A stretch of DNA of 64,000 bases, taken from Cymbomonas tetramitiformis. Its lineage: Eukaryota; Chlorophyta; Pyramimonadophyceae; Pyramimonadales; Pyramimonadaceae. The stretch spans positions 1 through 64,000 of the forward strand of contig LGRX02034722.1 of NCBI GenBank assembly GCA_001247695.2. The letters are read 5' to 3'. Shown here in pieces: positions 1 through 13,300 of the stretch. Positions within the stretch are counted from its first letter, which is position 1. Every line of letters begins with the position of its first letter. A program made the position numbers and the translations under genes. The notes under the pieces were generated by a model, which was given only the letters and a program-made list of their open reading frames with translations, had not been told where the DNA came from and did no database searches.

Positions 1-106
1 ATACACTCTGATGGGGGGCAGCAGGTTTACGAGGAACGGGACAAGTAGGGGGTGCACGCAGCAGCAGTGTTTGCGAACTCCTACTGCTCCTCTTTTAATG
101 ATGTAG

Positions 107-3100
107 GGGGCACTGAAATTGCTTCGGGCCGTGCGCAGATTTCTGCGGTCAAACGCGAACTGCTTCGACTTCGGCGTGACGCTAATTTCACTTGCGGTGA
201 GCATCTTCGTCTTCGTTCCGAATGAATACAACGAGCAGAAGGCGGTGAAGTTTGCGGTGTTCCTTCGCTCGCTGCGTCTGCTCCGCTTTTGTGAAAAAGT
301 CCCGGTCATCTCAATCCTGTTCGAGACCTTCATCCGGTGCCTCGACGCCGCACACTTCTGGCCCTCCCTCTGGCGCCTCCGACCTGCACATCCCGCGCCA
401 TGCCTCAAGCGTCCTGCCCTGCACACTCGGACCCTTCCTCAGACTCTTCACAACGTTCTTGACCGTCGATCATATTACCGATGACCGCTCGTCACCGATT
501 ACTGCTTGTTGACCTTTGAGATGGATTTCTTTGGCACTCTGCGACCTCCGAGTCGGATTCTCGTGTATCATAGAGCACCATGTGCGTTATTCCTTTGCAC
601 TGTGTTCATGGTGTTCAGGAAACCATTCGACAGGCCACGTCTTTGTCGGCACGTTCTCGCTTTCGCTTCATCTTATCGTCAGTAACCGCACCGTGCGGGG
701 ATGTGGCAGGATCTTGCCGGCAGTCAAAACGTATGTGGAGCTGCTGTTGTGCACTATGTTCTTCTACAGCTGCCTGGGACTGGAGATATTTGGGGGCAAA
801 ATCTCCACCAACCCGGATAGCCCTTACTTCCAGAAGCTCGTCGGTACTGATTATGCAGAGCAAAACTACTGGCCATTCAATTTCAATGACATGGCCTCCG
901 GCATGGTCACCCTCTTCGAGATCCTGGTGGTTAGTGGGTGGCACACGGTTGCCGAGGGGCACGAGGCGGTGACCGACATATGGGCTAAGGTGAGCCGCTT
1001 CTCGTCTGGATCCTGGATGCACAGTGGTCGCGATGCCACAGATGCCTTGTGGCGCAGGAAAGTGTGTATCGGGCGTCACTCTTAGTCTGTTGACGCTCTA
1101 GAAAGCCCACACTCAACGATCTGAGGACTGTCAAACGAGTTGCTGCAGAAGCTTTGGCTTTACAAAGCGGACGGCGTCACTTGTATTGATCTCGCCCATG
1201 CATAGGGTGCCATGAGGGCAGCAGGTCGGTATCGGACCCCAAGGTGCACGTTCCGTTTGTTTCAGTTCCTTCTGCATGGCTCTCAATTTGCCAAAGCACG
1301 CTGTTGCTGTGTGCATGGACCCGCGCGCCCCGGGAATGCCGTAAGATACAGAAAAAGATAAAAAAGAAAAACTACGCCCTTCGGGCGTATGAGTATATTA
1401 ATTTCCCGGCCCTACTCTGGGCCGGTCATAAGATACAGCTCTGTCCTTGGCCTGCCCATCGCACCCCAGTGTGCTTGTGGTGGTCATCGATGGCAGGGAG
1501 GGACAGCTGCATGGAGGGACAGCTGGGACACCGCGCAATCTGATTGTAGTCTCAGAAGCCGGCAGCCATGAGCGCCCCTTAGCCTGGCAGAAGCTCATGA
1601 AGTGCGCCGGCAGCCGTGAGCGCCCCTTAGCCTGGCAGAAGCTCATCAACTGCGCCGGCAGCTATGAGCGCCCCTTAGCCTGGCAGAAGCTCATGAGCTG
1701 CGCCGGCAGCCATGGGCGCCCCTTAGCCTGGCAGAAGCTCATGAACTGCGCCGACAGCCATGAGCGCCCCTTAGCCTGGCAGAAGCTCATGAGCTGCGCC
1801 GGCAGCCATGGGCGCCCATTAGCCTGGCAGAAGCTCATGAACTGCGCCGGCAGCCATGAGCGCCCCTTAGCCTGGCAGAAGCTCATGAGCTGCACCGACA
1901 GCCATGAGCGCCCCTTAGCCTAGCAGAAGCTCATGAGCTGCGCCGGCAGCCATGAGCGCCCCTTAGCCTTGCAGAAGCTCATGAGCTGCGCCGACAGCCA
2001 TGAGCGCCCCTTAGCCTAGCAGAAGCGCATGAGCTGCGCCGGCAGCCATGAGCGCCCCTTAGCCTGGCTGAAGCTCATGCACTGTGGGGCCTTGGCCCGG
2101 TTGCGGCTTCGGGCGCTCTGCTGAAGATCCGCTGTGTGCGGAGTGTCACCAAACTCTGCACGCCCACCAGCTCCCCCGGCACAGCATCCCGGTAATTCCG
2201 GGGAGTCCACCTGTCGCGACCCGTCTCTGACTGTCGCATCGATGTGACGCTGGGCCGACGGCGATCGGAGAAAGCAGTCCAAAGGAACTCAAGTTCCTAA
2301 GAGTAGCAGCAGATGCTGTCAACCCAGGCAAGCCAGACTCGTCGGTTACTTCAGACGTAGTTCTGCTGTCGTAGGCAGAAGAGCTCGGGTTTGGCTGTTT
2401 CTTGATCAGAAATAGGTGCTGAGCCACATGATTGTCTGTTCACCATTTTATGTAGGTGTACTTTTCCTCGTTCTACATCTTGGGTGTGTTGATTTGTTCC
2501 AACATCGTCATTGCGATCGTGTTGGACCGGTACATGGAGGAATACACTAGAGTGGACCAGAAGATCATTGTGGAGGGCGAAGCGGAGGTGAGCAAAAGCC
2601 GCGCTACCTTCGACGCCTCCAGTATCACAGGTGGGCTTTCTTGACGCTCCTTCACAGCCTGAGCCAATCTGTTGAAGATGCATGTCCTCGAGGCTACCTA
2701 TGCGAACTTCCTGTATGATTGCTCAGTGTGAGAGGAAGGCTTCGACCAATAGGATTCACCGGACAACGGCCAGATTTGATGCCCTTGCATAGATAGACCT
2801 TGAAAGATAGCAAGAGTGGCTGGCTTTCAACACTTTGTTGAGAGTTTTTCTCTATTATTTTATAGGAGATGGCTACCACGTATTCCTCCGTTCAGAGAAA
2901 AGTCGCTGCGGCCCGGGTCAAAAGGGCATTGGCTGTGTTGTGTACTGTTCAGTACCAAAACTAAGTGTGCTCCGCTTGTTTGTCACTCATACGGTCCGAT
3001 TATTCATAGAATGTGGTTTCAAATGTATCACTAGTTCCAGCTAAAACCAAGCTGCAACCATCGCGCCTGTCAGCACGTGATATTGCTTTATGCCAATGTT

Positions 3101-3427
3101 AGAATGTGGTCACCGATGACCATCGAATTTGGGATCCTGGAGCATGTGTTTAACTCTATGGGCCATGTATGTGCAGGTACGACAACGGGCATCGAGGGGA
3201 CATTTATAGTCCGAGTTGAGGCGTCGCAGGGCAGATGCTCGATTAATGAAACACTTGATGACAATGCCCTCTTGGAGAAAGTTTTCACGAAAGAGTGCTA
3301 TCCAACAACACCCGTGCAAGGAGGTTCTAGTCCAAATGCAAGATTTGAAACCCAACCGCTACTGTCCTCAACCACCGAGGAATTAAATCATGCCTCAACC
3401 TTTGGTGGTGAAGAAGATTCAAAGTAA
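107..3427 (+). CDS. Two-pore-type voltage-gated cation channel, C-terminal half (multi-exon)
   Basis: Partial gene; the 5' half lies upstream of the window. Exons supported by splice signals run about 107-350 (an arginine-bearing S4-like helix, FLRSLRLLRF, in hydrophobic sequence), about 710-989 (S5, pore and filter, with the motif IFGG and then FNFNDMASGMVTLFEILVV and SGWH), 2456-2630 (S6, YILGVLICSNIVIAIVLDRY) and a last exon about 3177-3427 ending in TAA. An exon near 2868 (GDGYHVFLRSEK) splices in phase with the 2456-2630 exon. The order S4, S5, 'FNFND..GM.TLFE' pore and S6 is typical of the second domain of TPC channels, which pass Ca2+ or Na+ through vacuolar, lysosomal or plasma membranes. 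The filter neighbourhood, VVSGWH, is not identical to the land-plant TPC1 or animal TPC forms I know, so ion selectivity cannot be read from it. A single-repeat voltage-gated channel is the alternative. The 989-2456 intron holds a minisatellite. Confidence 0.7.
1557..2095. repeat. 48-bp minisatellite, about 11 copies, in a channel intron
   Basis: A 48-bp unit is repeated head to tail with few changes. Because 48 is a multiple of three, the array stays open for hundreds of bases on both strands (a 16-residue repeat containing ERPLAWQKLM on +). It lies between two channel exons, and TAG codons appear in the later copies, so the open frames look incidental. Copies differ mainly by C/T and A/G changes. 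Confidence 0.9.
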
Positions 3428-3430
3428 AAA

Positions 3431-6400
3431 CGTTGTTGTTGAGGTTGATCGGTGGTTCCGCATAACCTATCAGGAGATGCAACTAATATATTCTGAGATG
3501 ATAAATGATGAATGTGCTTGAAGTAAAGTGAGCAGCTGCTTGTGGGCACGCGCGTACAGACATACCCACCCACCCACACACACATACCCACATTCTCTCT
3601 CTCTCTCTCTCTCTGGTTTGAGATCCGTCAACAAAGGAGGTCCAAGCCCGTTCTCTCACACAGTGGTATCTTGGAAATGGTTACCAACGAAATTGGCTCA
3701 TTGCACGCTCGCACACCGACACATACCAACGAGGATGCGGAGGTGGATGCTGCATCTATTGCTAGTTTCATGGGACGTAGAGAGGTGGATATGACTGCTT
3801 TCGTTTGTGTTGATGGGGGGCGGCACTGCAAGTTTCATCACAAGATAAGCCCAAGGGCATCGCCCTGCCAGGCTGGTTGACGCTTGGCCGGTGATGGGTT
3901 CGCATGCAGACCGACAGATTTCCATAAATCAGACAATGTGTTTGGAAGCGGTGCTGATCGACTCCGCTAAATTTCTCTTGTTGACACTAGCTTATGACCT
4001 TGAACGACATTGATCAATTTGGTGCAATAATATAGTCTAAGGAGAATGACATGAGAAAGTAGGATACATGCCCCATCCGTAATATCCGATCGGGCTTAGG
4101 GTTTCTAGCTACTATATATATATATATACTCCGTCACTTACAAGTGACTATACTAGATGCGACTTCCGTCACAGAATTGGATCAAGCACACCACATTAGT
4201 TGTTGAGGAACAGTCGAGTTGGGAACACGGAACGAAAGCCCTCGAACATGATGGTGGAATGGCACACGGGAGGCTTGTGTAACTTGCAGAGCTGCTCTCC
4301 CAATTGGTAGTGCAATAGCAGGCTCGTCTTTGAAAATTACTGTGCTTGCTCTCGCTATCAAATTGAACACATATGTACCCAGCTAAAGCTCTACACGGAT
4401 AAGTAGGACCGGGCAATCCTACCGAGGCATTTTCAAAGTGGTCACAGACGGGGCGTTCACGTTCGCTGGAGGTGTTGAAGATATCAATATCGCTCGCAGA
4501 AGCACCATATCTATGCATACCGTACGGAAGGTTCATTTCACACCACCGAACAGCAAGCTGAGAGTTCAAGCGCAAGACGATGCTGTGCCAGCAGGTGGTT
4601 GCAATCAAACACCGCCGGCTCTGTACGTACCATATGACAGTGACAGTTAACATACACGTCCAGGAAAGCGACATCTGAAGTATCATAGGTCCTACAAACG
4701 GTGCGCCGAATTAAACCCCCGTGAAATCGCAATGAGCGATTCAGATAAAAAGTTCAGGGTTTTCGATGCACTGCATGTATATTAAACCTATAAATTCGCT
4801 AACAAATCGGTTATTCTAAGCGCTGCAAGGTATCGTGTATTAGTGTGCCACTTAGGAAGCATACTGATACTTCAACTCGGTTTCAAACGGTGTCCTACGT
4901 CTTCACCTGATAACATTCGCTTGATCACGACCCTCATTTCGTTGCCTCACACCTTGGAGCGCTCGATCGAGCATCCGATGTACCCCCGCCCACACGATCC
5001 AAGAAGAGCATGGCAGAACCTGAAGGGCCCGTGGAAGGCAACACGAACCCGGCCCACATGACCAACATCCTTCCGACCGGTCGCCAGGCGCACGCTGCCC
5101 GCACCGGGCTCGCACTCGCCTTGTGCAGGAAGCTGAGGAAGGCAGAGCTGACCGCCGCTGGGGTGGAACAGCTCGAATAAGTGTGGTGCGTGTCAGGTAT
5201 TTATTTGGGAATAGAAAAGTAGTCGCTCGGGGAATACGGGGCTTTTGGCTTCTGGGGAATAACTTTTCTGTGTATGAGACACACGATGACATATTTTCAA
5301 AAAAAAAAATCACATTTACTTTAAGTGATCAGTTTCCCACATTCCTGACAGATTGTTTTTCCCAACCGTGCTTCGCTCTAAGAACGGAACCCGGGGCTTA
5401 AGTCGTTGAGCACGAACACCCTGACTTGCGCGTTATTCTACGATGCCTCAGCAGTCTCTCTTTATCATTGATAGCGGAACCTTACTACTTTAATATGTTG
5501 TGTATGGTTATCTGACGCATATTCCCAACACGGTGGCCTGCCGAGTTGTTATAATTTTTTGGTTGTAGAGGTAGAATGATATGCAATGCTAATTGATACG
5601 ACCTGCCTACCGGATGTCACGACGTACTATATGCATCGATTATTGGTATACAACGTATAATGATAGGGGATTCCCAACGATGTCTTGCTAGGCGGTGTCC
5701 CTTATAACACTTAGTTACCGTGTTTTCACGTTTATACGGCGAATCCCAAAATGCGTCAAAAAGGCAGGAAATCAGCGTGTTTCCGAACTCAGTTCAGCGA
5801 TTTTCCGTCCGCCTCGTTTCCGCCTCGGACCTCAGAGATGGTACCAACGTTGGACACCGCCAACACTTGAGCACTTTGGCTCTATTGAGTAACGATCATC
5901 ATCCGCGTACTGGCCAAGGACCAGTATCGATTATACCAAAAGCCTATAGTGTCGATTGCGATCGGCATCGATAATATCGGCGATAGCGTTTTTCGCAGTA
6001 TGGGTGACACGACATAACCTCGCCGTTTTTGTCCACGATATCGTGGCCATTTTTGCATAGGATTTTTTTTCGTGTTTTTGGGGGTTTCATGCAAAAAGAA
6101 AACGAAAGTTTTTTGACCACAACATCGTGTACAAAAATGACTAGATTTTTTACCAAGTTCCTCGCAGTATCATTATCAACAATGAATTGAATGTAAAATA
6201 ATTCATATTTTTGTTTTGTGTAATGTGTTGTATACGGTAAAGCATATATAAACGACGAGCAACCGATATCATCGAAACGATACCAATAATCGATTGCAAA
6301 AAGCCGATTATCGTTTGGAATCGGTCTACCAAGTAATATCGGATGCCTCTGCTCTGGTGCTTGATGCATGCCAGTCGCTTTGTAGTAAGCCATAGTGCAA

Positions 6401-7467
6401 TTAACATAGTAATTTTACAACCGATACCAGCCCTTGGTACCGGTAAATCGCGGTCCATTTTTTAAAATATCCGGGATGCCTCTGTCGCTTGGTGCACGTC
6501 CATGCTTTGTAGTACAATATGATAGAGTGAATCGAAAATCGTCACCATTCGTCTCTTCTTTTAGTCACCACTCAATGTTGGACTGCGTGTGACGTCAGGA
6601 ACTCGCTGTCGATTTTTATCCCCCTTCCCCACCGCTTCAGTGGCGCGTGAAACCCACCGACGAGAAGTAGAATTAAGAATGCATTACAAGTATATAGAAT
6701 GGAGCTCTAGTGTGGTTTATGTTGAACGAGAGAGCGTGACATCCACTGCCGTAGCAGCTGAGCGACCGCGATCCCTAACATACATTAATACTCCATATCC
6801 AAGAGAACATTGATCTGAGGTCAGCCTAGCATTAATATCCTGCCTGAAGCCAAGATCACTACCAAAATATTGAACTGTACGGGAATCTGCTCCGAGGTTT
6901 GGAAGGTGGTACTGAGCGAAAGGAAGCAAGCTATTCCTGCTAGCCTCTGCCCTTGCCCCCTCCCGCTGTACAGGCTGCCAATTCTGTGCACTTGCACACT
7001 TGTACGGGCAGACGCCGTCGGTGTCCATGTAGCCGGTGGTGACGGTCCACAGCCTGAAAGTAACAGGTGACGCACGGCACGCCGATGCCGTCCCAGATCA
7101 GGTACCGCCCGCCGTTCTCCTGTTTCTTCCACGTCCCCTCCGGCGGGATAAACGTCCGCCTGCCCAGCGAATACAGTAATACTGCATATTTAAGAGAACA
7201 GGGGATGTGCGGTCGCCAGCCTCATCGGAAAAAAAGTGAACCCCCCAACACGCCGCGGCGCTTAACAAGCGCGATCCAATAAGGTCAGCGATAGCCAGGT
7301 TTGTTCCTTATTTGCGACCATACAAATTGTAGGGCTAAATCACGCTGGAAATGCTATGTCACGGAACGGGCAGCCAGCCAGCGTATTCTTTTAAATTCTG
7401 AAGAAATTTCCTGACTCCCAGTATGGATCCCAGTACTAGGCAGGAGCTTAGGGAACTTCATAGTGAT
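3431..7467. other. Intergenic stretch without a recognisable gene
   Basis: I see only short open frames with no recognisable domain. There is a (TA)n run near 4113-4128, an A-rich run at 5298, and an AT-rich stretch at 5880-6540 rich in CGAT-containing words. Within it, a diverged direct repeat (GGATGCCTCTG...GCTTTGTAGTA) occurs near 6338 and again near 6473. Confidence 0.6.
3557..3614. repeat. Microsatellites (ACCC/CA)n and (TC)n
   Basis: Short runs of CCCA/CA followed directly by about ten TC dinucleotides, just downstream of the channel stop codon. No further meaning is visible. Confidence 0.9.
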
Positions 7468-8027
7468 TTAACCCCTAAGCCGGTGTTTTTCCCCAGCACT
7501 TTGGGACATTCCACCCTTTTGCGAATATATGGTTCGTTGATAGTCCGATTTAACTTTTAAAGACACTTTCGAAAACGCCTCTTCAAGGCGCAATGCACTA
7601 GCACGACCTTATCTGGTAAAGCTCAAGTTCCGTGATATTACTTCGTACAATAACATTAAAACCCCAGTTCGACAAAGTTCCAATTTGCAACCTAAGCCAA
7701 ACCCTAATATTAACCCCCCACAACGGCACAAGCACTTGACGATGTATCATACATGTAGCAAACCCTAATTGGGGTAATTGATAGGGTAAAGGGCCATTAT
7801 ATGTTATATCAACACGTGTCAGTTATTGATACATTATTCGACCTTAATTTCTTTAAGTAATGCTTTAAATCCGGAAGTATGAAGCACACGAATGGATGCG
7901 CATGAATCGGAGCTTTTCAGAACTGTTTTCAAATATCAATTTGAGTGTCAAATGGCGCCACAAAGTATGTTTGCGTCCCGAAAAGCGCTTGGGTCAGAAA
8001 TGACCCAAACACCGGCTTAGGGGTTAA
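7468..8027. mobile_element. Short non-autonomous piggyBac-like element (TTAA target duplication)
   Basis: A 17-bp perfect terminal inverted repeat, CCCCTAAGCCGGTGTTT, starts at 7472, and its exact reverse complement ends at 8023. TTAA sits directly outside both ends (7468-7471 and 8024-8027). TTAA duplications with termini beginning CCC/CCCT are the signature of the piggyBac superfamily. The 552-bp interior has no coding capacity. Next to the right terminus is a small inner palindrome, GGGTCAGAAATGACCC (7991-8006). It is best read as a MITE-sized derivative mobilised by a transposase elsewhere. Confidence 0.8.
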
Positions 8028-8439
8028 AGGATGGAGTTATTAGCCAAGAAGACTACGACGACCTCAAGCGCATCGTCATGGTATTTTCACCCTGCATTCT
8101 GTAATATTCTAGTTACAATTACCATCGATTTCCTAAAAATCAGCTTCCGAAATTATTCCAGCCAGCGTCGTTTCCTTATCCTTATTATCAACCAAAAACT
8201 ACGTTCCCATCTAGCCAGCTCCCGTTCTCTTATTTGGACCCATTCTCTTAACGATTTGAAAAGGCTCAGGGTCATCGTAAAAAACCCCCCCCCCCCCCAA
8301 ACGCTGGCTGGTTCCTTATCGTCGATTCTCTTAAAGGTGAGGTTTTACTGTAGGCGGAGCCGGCGGTGTCCTTACCACCACCACCACCGGCGCGGGTAGC
8401 ACCACCAAAGGCCGGCAGGACAGGCGCGGACAGGCGGGC

Positions 8440-9800
8440 AAGGTAGGACTCGTCCCGGAAAATCTTATAAATCCACAGGGTCCCTACCAAATAAGGCCGG
8501 GTCCATGCGGTCCCGGGACCAATAGGGACCCCGCATGGACCCCATATGGACCCGTATGGACCACATGGACCCCACATGGACCCGTGAAAAATGGATCACA
8601 TGGACCCGTCGATGAAGCCTTCGGGCTTTTACCACTAGATTGGTCCAAAAGTTCCTATCGGTCCGGGGTGGGTCCCACACTTGGTACCACTGATTTCTCG
8701 GTCCATGCGACATTTCACCATGGGTCCATGCGGTGTTTCGTCGGTCCATGTGGGGTCCATGTGTCCATCGAAATCTCACCACGGATTCCTCGCCGCTGGC
8801 GTGGGGGACCTCGCATGGACCCGTATGGCCATGCTTTAAGGCAGCATGTGGTGCATGGACCGACCCTGGACCGACCCCGGGCCGACCCTGGACCGACCCC
8901 GGACCGACCCTGGACCAAACATGATCGCTCGGACCCAGGTTGGACCAGCACGGACCAAACCTCCGATAGGCGCCCAACCGTACGGACCATATATGGACCT
9001 CGCGTGGACCCCGCGTGGACCCCGCATGGACCCATGGGTGGAGCACTCGAGATGGACTGCACGGGGGAGGCGATGCGTGGACCTCGCATGGACCTCGCAT
9101 GGACCCGGGAGTGGCGCACCCAAGATGGGGTGCGTGGTGAAGGCGATGCGTGGACCTCGCATGGACCCAGCATGGGCCCCGCATGGACCCGTAGGGTGGC
9201 ACACCCGAGATAAACTGCGCGGGGAAGGCGATGCGTGGACCTCGCATGGACCCGTGGTGTGGCGCACCCAGCATGGGTTGCGTGGTGAAGGCGATGCGTG
9301 GACCCCGCATGGACCCCGCATGGACCAGTGGGGGCGCACCCAAGATGGACTGCACGGGGAAGGCGATGCGTGGACCTCGCATGGACCCGTGGGGTGGCGC
9401 ACCCGAGATAGACTGCGCGGGGAAGGCGATGTGTGGACCTCGCATGGACCCGTGGGGTGGCGCACCCGGCATGTGTTGCGTGGTGAATGCGATGCGTGGA
9501 CCTCGCATGGACCCCGCATGGACCCGTGGGGTGGAGCACCCGAGATGGACTGCACGGGGAAGACGATGCGTGGACCTCGCATGGACCCGTGGGGTGGAGC
9601 ACCCGAGATGGGGTGCGCGGGGAAGGTGATGCGTGGACCTCGCATGGACCCGTGGGGTGGCGCACCCGGCATGGGTTGCGTGGTGAAGGCGATGCGTGGA
9701 CCTCGCATGGACCCCGCATGGACCAGTGGGTGGCGCACCCGAGATGTACTACACGGGGGAGGCGATACGTGGACCCCGCATGGACCCGTGGGGTGGCGCG
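8440..9800. repeat. GGACC/CATGGACCC minisatellite, units of about 62-75 bp
   Basis: From about 9050 to 9800 a 63-bp basic unit recurs about a dozen times; some copies carry one or two extra 12-bp blocks (CCCCGCATGGAC). From 8440 to 9050 the same words occur less regularly, including a run of alternating GGACCGACCCC/T. The period is divisible by three, giving long open frames in several phases on both strands; I treat these as by-products. The array is downstream of, and close to, the 3' end of the TNP2-like gene, whose introns carry the same GGACC words. Confidence 0.9.
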
Positions 9801-9857
9801 CGATCAGAAATACGGTCTGACTGCTGGGTCAGCGACAGCGGCCTCAGCGGAAATCGA

Positions 9858-10089
9858 GTCCATGCGATTATTCGCCGGGGCCATGCGCTTATTAAGTGGA
9901 GTCCATGTAATTATTAAGCGGGTCCGTATGCTTATCTTGCGGGTCCATACGATTATTCCGCCGGTCCATGTGGGTGGTAATAAGCGGGTCCATGCGACTA
10001 TTGTGTGGGTCCATACGGTTATTCAGCGGGTCCGTGTGGTTATTTTGGGGGTCCATACGATTATTCGACGGGTCCATGCGGTCATTAAG
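9858..10089. repeat. Imperfect 24-bp tandem repeat
   Basis: About ten copies of a 24-bp unit built on GCGGGTCCATACGATTATT, continuing the GGTCC theme of the neighbouring minisatellite but with an AT-rich half. Period 24 leaves an open frame on the minus strand. Confidence 0.85.
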
Positions 10090-10341
10090 GAAGTGCATGT
10101 GACAAAATGACCGCACGGGGAAGGTGATGCGTGGACCTCGCATGGACCCCGCACGGACCCGTAAAAATATTTACACTGTACATATGTTACACATTTGTCA
10201 GTAAGAAACGGTTGGGTTGGTAGCATACTAATATTATCATACATCGAAAATAGGGGTATACAAAAGGTCCCCGATAGGTCCAGTACGGGTCCGCAATGGG
10301 TCCGGAACGGGTCCAGGGTGGGTACGCTCGAGGTCCATGCT

Positions 10342-13300
10342 TCAAGCGGCGTGATCATCTTCGTCGTCAGCAACTTCACCAACAAAGTCAACGGTCCGGT
10401 CCAGAACCACCGCCAATACACCGGGCGTCTCTCTGATTCCCATAGGCAGTCGGCGGCGGTTCAAGGGTGTGATTGCTAAGCGCTTAGGCAGCCACGGTAT
10501 TGGCACGATGCAAACCTGGGACTCAATTTCTTCAGCTCGGATAATAGAATCCTTCGTGACCCATGGCAAGTCGGTGCGTAGAAATACGGTCTGGCTGATG
10601 GGATCAGCGACAGCGGCCTCTTGAGGAAACCACCTGACTTTCACCAAAATGAATGGGTCGTGGCCGTGGATCGACATCTTGAAGACATCCAGCAACTCCG
10701 CGTACCTGATTGATCAGTATAATTCTGGGTAAAATTTGAGATCGCCTAACTCAACTGAACGAATACAACGAGGGCAACATGTCGTCCCCATTAGACCGGG
10801 ATGTGGGCGGGATGGGGGCACGCACCAGTCCTGATTTTCGTATTGGGGAGTGCGAATGCCGTCAACCATTTTGTGTCCAACGAATATATCTCTGAACTTC
10901 ACAAGCATGTATCGCTGCATACTCTCCTTATGAAGGTCTTTATCACGAGCTCTGAACATGCTACGTCCAACCTTTACATAACTGTATCGTAAAAGTCGTG
11001 GCGGTGGCGAGGTAATGAAGTTGATCTCTTCCGTGGTAAACTGCTTGACGACCATTCCTTCGCCATTGGGGTTCGGCTCCTTCCTCCACGTGCTGGCGTT
11101 GTCGAAGGTAGGGTCTACAAGACGCAACGGGGCAACGCGGTTTCCAGCACGTTGATGCCGACGGACACGTTGTTGATGCATCCTGTTTTGAGAATCAGGT
11201 GAAGACATTAGTCCGATGCGGGTCCCATGCCGGTCCTAGGTCCCGCCCCCATGGGGACATCGTTTCCGATGGTTCCAAAGGACGACTAGCGAGTGCGACT
11301 GACTATAAAAGTGATGCAAGTGTGGGTACAAACCGTCGAGATCGCCGATTTTCCGCCCTGATGCGTGCTGCAGCCAATTCAAACTGATCTCGAAGTTCGG
11401 CAAACCAATCGAAATGAAGGTACAGCCAGGATTTGATGTCCTTAATGGTATCTGAAGCCCAAAATATCGAACTTTATTTGAAGAACACGATATCGAAATG
11501 CAATACATGGGGCGGGGTCGGGGCGGGGTGTGGGACCGATGGGTCCGATATGTTGACTCAACAGGGGCGGCACGGTATCACATACCTTCTGATAGCAGCG
11601 TGCTCTTGCCTTGACGCTCCACCCCGGATTTGAGCATCATTGAAACCCGCAAAGGTTCGGGGAGTGGATATACAGGTGGCTTCGATCCTCGCGCCAAATC
11701 GCTCAACCCGCGACAAAGGTTTACGAGGCGCTCCAGCTCTATATTCTTCATGATGCTGGCCACCGGACTCGATCGCGTTTTGACCGCCCGTTTCATTCGG
11801 CCAAAGTAGTCCTCGAAGCAAAACATCCATAGCTCACGTGCTGGACCGTACATCATGAGCTGCGGCACGACATGAGTAAGGAGATGCTGCATCATCACCA
11901 AATCGGCTGGTGACATGTGATCTTCACCAAGCTTTAGGACCACTTTCACTCTCTCAATGAGACCTGGCATTTCCTGGAAAAGGCAAATAGCAGATCTCAA
12001 AAGGAAATAGTATGGGTACAATATAGGTGCATGCGGACCTACAATGCCCACGTGGGTACTAAATCAGGGAGACGATCCGCCCCCATCGGGGCGGGGCCCC
12101 GGACCAAGATTGCTGCTAAACTAGGCAATGATGCTTTACCTTCAAAAGAATTGTAGGGCTGACAACCTCACGAACGATGGAGCATATCTCCCCAACATAA
12201 TCCGCGTGCAAAGGCCTTTCCACGAGCCCATCCGGACCAGGCCAGCTCGACAGAACAGGCATAATTCCTGAAGTCATCGCCGTGATACCCAATGCCGCCT
12301 TTAATCTTCGAGGAATGAAATTCTCGTTAGCCTTCAGTTGCATAAGCTTCTGGGGCAGTGGGCCCCATGATTTTGGTGCGCCCAGAACGTCACGTAACCA
12401 CTCGGTCATGGCAATTCTCGACGGCTTCGACGGTGCCCACGGAGATGGTTTACCTGCAGTGGGCACAAAGCGACAGGTCAAGATTGTGCCCCTACTTGGG
12501 GCCCAGCTCCGTACCCGTTGGGGCTAGTGCGGGTCGGAACGGGTCCCACGCGTGGTACCCCTCGACTCTAGCAACTTACCAGCAAGTCGCTGAGCTGCTG
12601 TTCGAACACGTGTAGCATTGCGAGGTTGCGGAGGCGCAACAAGCCAGCCCCGATTGACCTTAAACTCTCTTGCAAAATTCCGACAATGCGCTGACCAGTT
12701 GCCACCACAAATCGATTTGTGTAAGCGTTGGACCAAGTTGCTCAATATGTGCATCAAGTCCAAAAGGTACATGTATATGACGTTGAAGTACACCAATCTG
12801 GAGAACGCGCAAGGAGTTTTCACACCAAACTTCTTGAAACTATCTTGTAACTGCTCTTTGGAAGCGCCGTTCTTCGCCATGCCTTTGTGCAACTGCTGTA
12901 TTTGTCGGACACGTTCATCGGTGTGGAGGTCAGTCTCGGTATCGCCACCTGGGTAAGTAAGTGTACAATCCATAATGAATTGGGGCAGATTGGGGGCGGG
13001 CTGTTGGCGGTACGGGGGCGGTTTGAGGGCGGGACAGGGGCGGGGCCAGGGCGGGACTCGGACAGTGCTTAGTAAGCACCAACGCTCCTATCACAAACTT
13101 CTCGGTAAACGCGACAGGTACAAGACGGGGGCGGTATGGGGCCCAACACCGGACCGACATGGGACCAACATAGGACCGATCTATATGAGTATGATTGTAC
13201 ATCCAAGAATGGGCGGACCTCGTCGCTTTTGGAACTTCTCCAGAAATATCGTTTTCCCCATCTTGCTTTTCGCAGCCCCAATGCCGTTGATCAGGCACTT

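Noticed and set aside
1447..1923. 158-residue frame with a 16-residue repeat
   Set aside because: Lies in an intron of the channel gene, is open on both strands because of the 48-bp period, and runs into TAG codons in later copies.
7688..7810. AACCCTAA words as telomeric repeats
   Set aside because: Only isolated, non-tandem occurrences inside the MITE.
8465..9820. Open frames of 200-350 codons on both strands in the GGACC minisatellite
   Set aside because: The period is a multiple of three, so several phases stay open at once; no domain or splice pattern distinguishes one of them.
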